NCBI GenBank assembly: GCA_016214425.1
Contig: JACRON010000069.1
Coordinates: 1-19,052, forward strand
Reading direction: 5' to 3'
DNA length: 19,052 nucleotides
Origin: Nitrospirota bacterium
GTDB taxonomy: Bacteria > Nitrospirota > CAKKRA01 > 9FT-COMBO-42-15
Part shown: positions 6,432-12,541 of the stretch, piece after piece
How positions within the stretch are numbered: position 1 is the first letter of the stretch
Layout: each line of letters opens with the position of its first letter
Made by a program: the position numbers and the translations under genes
Notes under the pieces: generated by a model
What the model was told of the DNA's origin: nothing
Seen by the model: only the letters and a program-made list of their open reading frames with translations
Database searches by the model: none

Positions 6432-8342
6432 ATGATAAAAAAGGTAAATAAATATATTAATGACCTGTTATCAAATGAGACTGAGAGCAGGCGCACTGCG
6501 GTTGAAAGACTTGGTGAGATACATACTGAAGAGTGTATAGAACCGCTGCTTACAGCACTGGGTGATAAGGACTGGCGTGTAAGAAAGACCGTTGTTTCCG
6601 CATTATTGAATTTTGAACCCAACGATAAGATTTTTATCGGCCTGATTTCATCTCTGAGGTCAGGGGATAACGCCGGCCTTAGGAATGCTGCTGTTGAAGT
6701 ATTGACAAAACTCGGCGCATTGTCCGTTCCATTTTTAATAGATGCCTTTAAAGACAACGACAGGGATGTCAGAAAATTTATTGCAGATATCTTGGGCGAT
6801 ATTAACGATAAAAGGGCTGCTAATGCCTTAGTAAAAGGATTATCAGACCCTGATGAAAATGTATGCCTTGCCTCTGTTGAGGCGCTCGGCAAATTAAGGG
6901 ATGAGTCTGCAATAGAACCATTGCTTAAGATGCTGAAAACAGGCGAGGATAATCTTCTCCTTTACACAGTTATCAAGGCATTGGAAAAGATCGGAAATCC
7001 GCGTATAGTTGATGTTCTGATAACTATGGTAAATAAACATGGTATTGAGAAGGCTGTTGTAGATGCGCTCGGCGCTATCGGAGATATAAAGGCGCTAAAT
7101 GTACTTATTTCAGCCTTTAAGGATAAAAGACTGAGGAATTCAGCTCTTGTTTCCCTTATAGGCCTTTATGAAAAAAATAATGACGAAGGTTTAAAGAATA
7201 AAGTTATCTTAAAGGTTAAAGAGGCATTAGACGAAGAGATTATCACATATCTTATAGAGGCATTGGAAAGCATTAATCCAAAGGTTAGAAGCTCGGCAAT
7301 AAGGATGTTCGGATGGTCAATGAATCTTCGGGCGGTAAAACCTCTATTGAAGCTGCTGGACAGCGATTATAAGAATGAAATCATTAATGCAATAATCAAC
7401 ATTGGCAGGGATGCAGAGGATATGGTGATTGAAGAGATTACAAAAGGGAATGAGGTTGTCAGAGAGGCAATTGCACGGATATTAGGCGAGATTGGCAATA
7501 AAAAATCTGTCAATCACCTCATCTTACTGCTTGGCGATGAGAATGGCCATGTAAGGCAGACAAGCGCTATTGCGCTTGGAAAGATTGGCGATGCAGTAGC
7601 CTCCAAGGCATTGATAGATCTTTTGAATGATGAATATCCGAATGTGCAGGAGGCTGCAGTTGATGCCTTAAGCAGGATTAAGGATAAATCCTTGATTTCA
7701 CACTTTATTAAAATGCTTTCTAATGAGAATGAGAATATAAGGGGCAACGGGGCAAGGATTTTAGGGAAGATAAATGCTAAAGAGGCGGTTGGCAACCTAT
7801 TGTTTATGCTAAAGGATGAAAGCCCCTATGTCAGGCAGTGTGCAGTTAATGCACTCGGCTCTATACACGACCCTGCTGTAGAAGGGGGGCTCATGATTGC
7901 CCTTACAGATGAAGAGAAGCAGGTTCGCTATGCAGCGGTATCTGCCTTAGTTGGAAAAAAGAACAAGAAATTTCTGAATCCTCTGATTTCACTGCTAAAG
8001 GATAATGACATCTGGATCAGGGTTTCTGTTGTCAAAGGGATAGCAGAAATCGGCGGGAAAGACGCTGTTCAACCGATTATTGATATGCTTGATGATAAAG
8101 TAGGTGTTGTTAGGATAGCAGCTATTGATGCGCTTGGAAGGATAGGCGACAAAAAGATGACAGGCAGGATAGTTGGGTTGATAAATGATAAGGATTGGGA
8201 TGTAAAACTCGCAGCAATCAAGGCATTGGGTCAGTTAAAGGCAGAAGATGCAAAAAGCGCACTTGAGGATTTAATGCGACTGGAGAGGGATACTATGCTG
8301 AGGCAGTATGCAAGCGATGCCCTCGGAAAGATTGAAAAGTAA
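6432..8342 (+). CDS. HEAT-repeat (PBS-lyase type) scaffold protein
   Basis: 636 residues made almost entirely of about 30-residue helical HEAT/PBS-lyase repeats from residue 18 to the end. The recurring pattern is VR..A..ALG.I.D..A...LI.LL.D, for example at 374-405, 467-492, 559-584 and 590-612. A more divergent central part (about 245-330) may mark a hinge. No signal peptide or membrane segment is seen. Such proteins are protein-binding solenoids. In Myxococcus xanthus the Che7 system contains a HEAT-repeat protein, Cpc7, that acts with CheY7, so a partner role for a CheY here is a reasonable inference. The gene is 15 bp behind the zinc-ribbon/receiver gene and ends the first run of tightly packed genes. 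Phycobilin lyase activity is very unlikely, as no phycobiliprotein genes are present. Confidence 0.88.
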   Translation: MIKKVNKYINDLLSNETESRRTAVERLGEIHTEECIEPLLTALGDKDWRVRKTVVSALLNFEPNDKIFIGLISSLRSGDNAGLRNAAVEVLTKLGALSVPFLIDAFKDNDRDVRKFIADILGDINDKRAANALVKGLSDPDENVCLASVEALGKLRDESAIEPLLKMLKTGEDNLLLYTVIKALEKIGNPRIVDVLITMVNKHGIEKAVVDALGAIGDIKALNVLISAFKDKRLRNSALVSLIGLYEKNNDEGLKNKVILKVKEALDEEIITYLIEALESINPKVRSSAIRMFGWSMNLRAVKPLLKLLDSDYKNEIINAIINIGRDAEDMVIEEITKGNEVVREAIARILGEIGNKKSVNHLILLLGDENGHVRQTSAIALGKIGDAVASKALIDLLNDEYPNVQEAAVDALSRIKDKSLISHFIKMLSNENENIRGNGARILGKINAKEAVGNLLFMLKDESPYVRQCAVNALGSIHDPAVEGGLMIALTDEEKQVRYAAVSALVGKKNKKFLNPLISLLKDNDIWIRVSVVKGIAEIGGKDAVQPIIDMLDDKVGVVRIAAIDALGRIGDKKMTGRIVGLINDKDWDVKLAAIKALGQLKAEDAKSALEDLMRLERDTMLRQYASDALGKIEK

Positions 8343-8363
8343 ACCCGTTAGAAAAGAACGGGT
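8343..8363 (+). terminator. Possible stem-loop terminator after the HEAT gene
   Basis: ACCCGTT (8343-8349) pairs with AACGGGT (8357-8363) around a 7-base loop, starting immediately after the TAA stop. It is followed by only a short, interrupted T-containing stretch (CTTGTAT), so termination would be weak. It could be a partial attenuator separating the first block of che genes from cheR and cheB. Confidence 0.4.
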
Positions 8364-8398
8364 CTTGTATAAGAGCCTGTTGACAGACTCAAATTGCG

Positions 8399-8484
8399 GT
8401 CATTGCGAGCGAAGCGAAGCAATCTCGTATTTTGTAAATCAATGGGTTATAGATTGCTTCGTCGCTAAAGCTCCTCGCAATGAC
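8399..8484. repeat. 86-bp dispersed inverted repeat (REP/MITE-like)
   Basis: GTCATTGCGAG (8399-8409) pairs with CTCGCAATGAC (8474-8484), and CGAAGCAATCT (8415-8425) pairs with AGATTGCTTCG (8451-8461), giving a long interrupted hairpin with a 25-base AT-rich centre. The arm sequence, containing GCGAAGCAATCTC, is of a type I recognise as a multi-copy non-coding repeat in many environmental bacterial genomes. It fills most of the 180-bp gap between the HEAT gene and cheR. An open frame crossing it (8308-8556) has no family resemblance and is not a gene. Confidence 0.75.
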
Positions 8485-8522
8485 AACAAAAAGGGACACT
8501 GGTTTGGCTTTAGGAAAAAAGG

Positions 8523-9386
8523 ATGCCGATGTTCAATGACGAGACTATTGAATTAAATGACGAGGTATTCCGTCTCCTGCGGGATCTGATATATAAAAGC
8601 AGCGGTGTATGGTTTGATGATAACTCAAAGGATATCCTAAGGATGAGGATTACAAACAGCCTCCAGAGGCGTCAGTTCAAGGATTTTAAAGACTATTACT
8701 TTTTTCTTAGATATGACAGGGAAAAGGATAATGAATTAGCAAACCTTATTGATATTGTTACAAATCATGAGACCTATTTTTTCAGGGAGATGGCGCAGCT
8801 TAAGGCATTTTCAGAGGAGATACTGCCTGAAATAAAGGAAAGGAAAGAGAAGGATGGCAAGAAAGAGATAAAGATATGGAGCGCAGGCTGCTCAACCGGT
8901 GAAGAGGCATATACTATTGCAATGCTGTTTTTAGAATTAAAAATGCTCAATAACTGGAATATAGAGATATTTGCAACTGATATAAGCCACAGGGTGCTTC
9001 ATTCTGCAAGACGCGGGATTTATCAGAAACATGCCTTCAGGGCAACAGAACCTGCAATGATTTCTAAATATTTTATCCAGGATGAGCATGGCTACAAGAT
9101 CTCTGACAAAGTAAAGGAAAAGGTTAACTTCGGATATTTCAATCTGCTTGATTCTGATAAGTCTGTATTTATCAATAGGATGGATGTAATATTTTGCAGG
9201 AATGTAATTATATATTTTGACACGGCTGCAAAAAAAAAGATAATAGAGATGTTTTACGAGAAGTTAAACAACCTCGGTTTTTTGCTGCTCGGTCACTCTG
9301 AATCTCTGATAAACATCTCAACTGCCTATACACTCAGGCATTTCAAGAATGATATGGTATACCAGAAGATATTAAAAGAGATTTGA
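8523..9386 (+). CDS. cheR: Chemoreceptor glutamate methyltransferase CheR
   Basis: 287 residues, close to the family's usual length. The N-terminal helical domain spans about 12-72. The SAM-binding methyltransferase domain (about 78-283) holds NHETYFFRE (81-89), motif I WSAGCSTGEEAY (119-130), the acidic FATDIS (150-155), FCRNVIIYFD (224-233) and the GHSESL motif (257-262). It transfers methyl from SAM to receptor glutamates, setting adaptation. No tetratricopeptide extension or C-terminal receptor-tethering peptide is seen. Two starts are possible, ATG at 8523 (AGG at 8512-8514) and ATG at 8529 (AAGG at 8519-8522); they differ by two residues. Its presence implies methyl-accepting receptors outside the window. 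Confidence 0.96.
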   Translation: MPMFNDETIELNDEVFRLLRDLIYKSSGVWFDDNSKDILRMRITNSLQRRQFKDFKDYYFFLRYDREKDNELANLIDIVTNHETYFFREMAQLKAFSEEILPEIKERKEKDGKKEIKIWSAGCSTGEEAYTIAMLFLELKMLNNWNIEIFATDISHRVLHSARRGIYQKHAFRATEPAMISKYFIQDEHGYKISDKVKEKVNFGYFNLLDSDKSVFINRMDVIFCRNVIIYFDTAAKKKIIEMFYEKLNNLGFLLLGHSESLINISTAYTLRHFKNDMVYQKILKEI

Positions 9387-9397
9387 AATTTCAAATC
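9380..9397. repeat. Perfect 18-bp palindrome spanning the cheR stop codon
   Basis: GATTTGAAA directly abuts its reverse complement TTTCAAATC, giving a perfect 9+9 palindrome whose left half contains the TGA stop of cheR (9384-9386). It ends 5 bases before the cheB ribosome site GGAGGA (9402-9407). It could be an operator or a small RNA stem affecting cheB translation; it may also be chance in AT-rich DNA. Confidence 0.45.
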
Positions 9398-9413
9398 AAC
9401 CGGAGGAATTAGC

Positions 9414-10499
9414 TTGAATAAAAAAATCCGTGTACTTGTTGTTGATGACTCTGCCTTTAACAGGCAGTCAATTGCCGCAATGCTCCTGTCATCGCCAAAT
9501 ATAGAAGTGGTGGATACTGTTGCAGACGGCAGGGAGGCCATAAGGAGTGTTGCAATTCATAAGCCTGATGTTATAACCCTTGATTTAGAGATGCCGAATA
9601 TGGACGGCTTTACCTTCTTAAGATGGCTTATGGCAAATACGCCGACACCTGTTCTGGTTATTAGCTCGCAGTCAGATACAAAGAGCGTCTTTACAGCCTT
9701 AGACCTTGGTGCAGTTGACTTTTTGGCAAAACCCACAAAGAAGATATCAAATGAGATACATAATATCAAAGACGATCTCCTGAAAAAGGTGGAGATAATT
9801 GCTGGACTCCCTATTGAAAAGATAATGTCAAGGGTCAAGATTATATCTGATGAAAAGAGGCATGAAAAGGATGTTAGTAAACAAGTTAGCGAAGAAAAGG
9901 CGTCACAAAAAATTATTGCAAGCTCAGATATAGATTTAGTAGCAATAGGCTCGTCCACCGGCGGGCCCCCTGCGCTTCAGTCTATCATCTCTATTTTACC
10001 CGAAAGTTTTCCTGCTGCAGTAGCTGTTTCTCAGCATATGCCTCCCGGCTTTACCCGATATTTTGCTGAGCGGATGGATAAGAATGCAAAGGTTGAGGTA
10101 AAAGAGGCAGAGGAAGGGGATCTGGTTAATAAGGGAAGGGTGCTTATCTCTCCTGGCGGTTATCATATGACATTTAAAAGAAAGGACGATAGTATAAAGG
10201 TAAATCTTAAGAAGCGCACTGTAAGCGACCTTTATACCCCTTCTGTAGATATTATGATGGCCTCAGCCTCAGAGGTATTTGGAAAGAGGGTTTTGGGGAT
10301 TATACTTACTGGGATGGGCAATGATGGAAAGAAAGGCATGAGGGAGATAAAGAATAAGAATGGCCAGACCATTGCAGAATCAGAGGAGACAGCAGTTGTT
10401 TTTGGTATGCCCGGGGAGGCGATTAAAGACGGCAGTATTGACATGGTGCTCCCGCTTCCGAAGATTGCAGGAGAGATTATAAGGAGATGCATCTCATAA
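9414..10499 (+). CDS. cheB: Receptor methylesterase/deamidase CheB with receiver
   Basis: 361 residues. The receiver (about 4-122) has pocket D11/D12, phospho-acceptor D57, Ser84 at the switch position and K106. A linker (about 125-170) leads to the methylesterase domain (about 173-358). Its catalytic triad is Ser181 in GSSTGGP, His208 in SQHMP and Asp304 in GMGNDG. It removes methyl groups from receptor glutamates once phosphorylated by CheA, opposing CheR. The start is a TTG: an excellent GGAGGA (9402-9407) lies 6 bases upstream, and the residues after it match the family N-terminus (IRVLVVDDS). It follows cheR by 27 bp. All catalytic residues are intact. Confidence 0.96.
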   Translation: MNKKIRVLVVDDSAFNRQSIAAMLLSSPNIEVVDTVADGREAIRSVAIHKPDVITLDLEMPNMDGFTFLRWLMANTPTPVLVISSQSDTKSVFTALDLGAVDFLAKPTKKISNEIHNIKDDLLKKVEIIAGLPIEKIMSRVKIISDEKRHEKDVSKQVSEEKASQKIIASSDIDLVAIGSSTGGPPALQSIISILPESFPAAVAVSQHMPPGFTRYFAERMDKNAKVEVKEAEEGDLVNKGRVLISPGGYHMTFKRKDDSIKVNLKKRTVSDLYTPSVDIMMASASEVFGKRVLGIILTGMGNDGKKGMREIKNKNGQTIAESEETAVVFGMPGEAIKDGSIDMVLPLPKIAGEIIRRCIS

Positions 10500-10514
10500 A
10501 TTTGAAATATGACC

Positions 10515-10543
10515 TTGATATAATTGACTTTATCTGCTATTAT
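10515..10543 (+). promoter_or_regulatory. Sigma70-like promoter before the coiled-coil-GAF gene
   Basis: TTGATA (10515-10520) and TATTAT (10538-10543) are separated by exactly 17 bases, each one mismatch from consensus, in the 88-bp gap after cheB. A start near 10550 would give a leader of about 38 bases ahead of the AGAGG ribosome site (10576-10580). It would drive the GAF, cheY, purQ, purL, purF and FHA genes even if transcription from cheA ends. Prediction from spacing and sequence only. Confidence 0.5.
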
Positions 10544-10587
10544 TAAAAAAGCAATATCACTTATTAGTATTATATAGAGGTATTTGT

Positions 10588-11436
10588 ATGAGTAGTGAAG
10601 AAAAAGATATAAAAGAAGCAGATCTATTTAAAAAAGTTGAGGAATTTCTTCAGGTCTTTAAAAAGGGCGAGGAGTTCACCCATGAATTATTAAAAGAGAA
10701 TGAACGGCTCAGATTTAAGATTGTGAGATTAGAAGAGGATCTGAGAAATAACAGAAAACAGGGCGATAATAGTCAGGTAAAGCTCCTAAAAGACGCAATA
10801 GCGCAATTAGAAGAGGAAAGGAATTATCTGACAAATAAATTTAAAGTGGTAGAGTCAGAGAATAAGGACTTTGCCGCAAGATATGTAGAGGTTGAGGAGG
10901 AGAATAATAATCTTGCAAATCTATATGTGGCAAGCTACCAGCTCCATTCCACACTGGACATCCACGAAGTCTTAACGATAGTTGTAGAGATTATAATAAA
11001 TCTTATTGGCGCTGAAAAATTCTCATTAATGCTCTTGGACGAGGATATTAATGAGCTGGTTGCTGCTGCCTCAGAGGGCATTGATAAAAGTGACTTAGCA
11101 AATATCAAGATTGGAGAAGGGATTATTGGAGATGTAGCAAAGACAGGAGAGAGTTATTTTGAGAAGGATTTGGAGAAAAAGAGGGATGAATTAAATGAGC
11201 CATTGGTATGTATCCCCTTAATGATAAAGGAGCATGTAATAGGGGTTTTGGTCATCTATTCCCTTCTGATACAGAAAAAGGGTTTTAATAGGGTTGATTA
11301 CGAGTTATTTTCCATGCTTGCAGGCCATGCAGCCACTGCGATATTCAGCTCGAGATTATATGCACAGTCTGAAAGAAAACTGTCAACCATCCAGGGTTTT
11401 ATAGAATTATTAAGCGGCAAGCCGAAACCAAAGTAA
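10588..11436 (+). CDS. Coiled-coil plus GAF domain protein
   Basis: 282 residues. Residues about 8-115 are highly charged and predicted to be a long coiled coil (regular LKENERLRFKIVRLEEDL-type heptads). A GAF domain follows at about 121-258, recognisable from SYQLHSTLDIHEVL, FSLMLLDED, the KIGEGIIGDVAKTGE core (174-188) and PLVCIPLMIKEHVIGVLVI. A short tail ends KPKPK. No membrane segment, receiver, kinase or output domain is present, so it is a cytosolic dimeric sensor or scaffold whose ligand is unknown. AGAGG (10576-10580) is 7 bases before the ATG. It sits between cheB and the second cheY, in a cluster that lacks a receptor gene, so it may feed a signal to the array; that role is inference. 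Domain calls are firm. Confidence 0.85.
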   Translation: MSSEEKDIKEADLFKKVEEFLQVFKKGEEFTHELLKENERLRFKIVRLEEDLRNNRKQGDNSQVKLLKDAIAQLEEERNYLTNKFKVVESENKDFAARYVEVEEENNNLANLYVASYQLHSTLDIHEVLTIVVEIIINLIGAEKFSLMLLDEDINELVAAASEGIDKSDLANIKIGEGIIGDVAKTGESYFEKDLEKKRDELNEPLVCIPLMIKEHVIGVLVIYSLLIQKKGFNRVDYELFSMLAGHAATAIFSSRLYAQSERKLSTIQGFIELLSGKPKPK

Positions 11437-11460
11437 GTGAGTAGCAATGGAGAGCAGTTT

Positions 11461-11841
11461 ATGTCAAGTTATAATTTTCTTGTTGTAGACGATTCGCCGA
11501 CCATGCGGCAGCTTATAACATTTGCATTAAAGAGGATACATAACTCTCAGGTAACAGAGGCGAGTGACGGCGTTGACGCCTTAAAAAAATTATCCGGCAA
11601 TAAATTCAGTCTTATATTACTTGATATCAATATGCCTCTTATGGATGGATTAAAACTCCTGAGTATAATGCGGGGGAACCCATCATATAATGATGTGCCC
11701 ATTGTAATAATAACTACAGAAGGGGCAGATGTTGACAGGGAAAAGGCCATGCAGCTTGGTGCAAACGCATATATAACAAAACCTATTCAGACAAATGAAC
11801 TATTAAAGGTGGTTAAGGAATTTCTTAAAATAAACGAGTAA
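11461..11841 (+). CDS. cheY: CheY-type single-domain response regulator, second copy
   Basis: 126 residues, a lone receiver with all key residues: D10/D11, phospho-acceptor D55 (LLDINMP), T85 and K107 (ITKPI). The frame is open from a GTG at 11437, directly after the previous stop, but I prefer the ATG at 11461. GGAGAG (11449-11454) stands 6 bases before it, and the protein then begins MSSYNFLVVDDS, as CheY proteins normally do. It is a paralogue of the CheY at 781. Two CheYs with one CheA suggest one carries the signal while the other is a phosphate sink or addresses a different target such as the HEAT or GAF protein. Its stop codon is immediately followed by the purQ start, so the two genes share a transcript. 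Confidence 0.92.
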   Translation: MSSYNFLVVDDSPTMRQLITFALKRIHNSQVTEASDGVDALKKLSGNKFSLILLDINMPLMDGLKLLSIMRGNPSYNDVPIVIITTEGADVDREKAMQLGANAYITKPIQTNELLKVVKEFLKINE

Positions 11842-12540
11842 ATGATGAAGTTCGGTATTCTTGTTTTTCCCGGTTCTAATTGTGACCACGACTGCTACCA
11901 TGTTGTCAGGCATGTCCTGAATTGTGAGGCTGAATTCGTATGGCACAAGGAAAAAGAACTAAGAGGTTTTGATGTAATAATTATCCCCGGCGGTTTTTCC
12001 TATGGCGATTACCTGAGGACTGGCGCAATTGCTAAATTTTCGCCTGTAATGAAGGCAGTAAAGAAATTTGCGAGGAACGGCGGATTAATAATCGGGATAT
12101 GCAACGGGTTTCAGATACTCCTTGAAGCAGGCCTTCTGCCAGGTGCGGTGCTGAGAAACAAATCCTTAAAGTTTATTTGTAAAGATATTTTCATAAGGGT
12201 TGAAAATAACAATACTCCATTCACTAACCAATGCAATGATAATAAAGTATTAAAGCTCCCCATTGCCCATGCAGAGGGCAGCTATTTTGCTGACCCTGAT
12301 ACGCTTTCCAGTCTTATTAAAAATCAACAAATAATCTTCAGATACTCTGATAAATCTGGCAATATAACTGATTCAGCAAATCCGAATGGTTCTATAGAGA
12401 ATATTGCTGGTATATGCAATAAAGAAGGAAATATCCTCGGGATGATGCCTCATCCTGAGAGGTGCGCAGAGGCGATACTCGGTAACGAAGATGGCAAGCT
12501 GATATTTAAATCAATAATAAATTTTGTAAAGGTGTTGTAA
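11842..12540 (+). CDS. purQ: Phosphoribosylformylglycinamidine synthase subunit PurQ (glutaminase)
   Basis: 232 residues, a stand-alone class I glutamine amidotransferase. The nucleophile is Cys87 in GICNGFQIL, and the triad is completed by His204 and Glu206 in MMPHPER. The N-terminal GILVFPGSNCDHD and the GGFSYGDYLRTGAI segment (50-63) are PurQ signatures. It hydrolyses glutamine and passes ammonia to PurL for the fourth step of purine synthesis (FGAR to FGAM). The first ATG touches the stop of cheY with no gap; a second ATG at 11845 is equally possible. No strong ribosome site is seen, so coupling to cheY translation is likely. purL follows after 1 bp. Confidence 0.97.
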   Translation: MMKFGILVFPGSNCDHDCYHVVRHVLNCEAEFVWHKEKELRGFDVIIIPGGFSYGDYLRTGAIAKFSPVMKAVKKFARNGGLIIGICNGFQILLEAGLLPGAVLRNKSLKFICKDIFIRVENNNTPFTNQCNDNKVLKLPIAHAEGSYFADPDTLSSLIKNQQIIFRYSDKSGNITDSANPNGSIENIAGICNKEGNILGMMPHPERCAEAILGNEDGKLIFKSIINFVKVL

Positions 12541-12541
12541 G

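Noticed and set aside
8308..8556. An 82-codon plus-strand open frame across the HEAT-cheR gap
   Set aside because: It overlaps the end of the HEAT gene, passes through the dispersed repeat and enters cheR out of frame; it has no family resemblance.
11437..11460. GTG at 11437 as the start of the second cheY
   Set aside because: GGAGAG at 11449-11454 is correctly spaced for the ATG at 11461, and CheY homology begins right after that ATG; the eight extra residues match nothing.
11437..12541. A possible purS gene next to purQ
   Set aside because: All sequence here is accounted for by cheY and purQ, and none of the other frames in the window shows PurS-like sequence.
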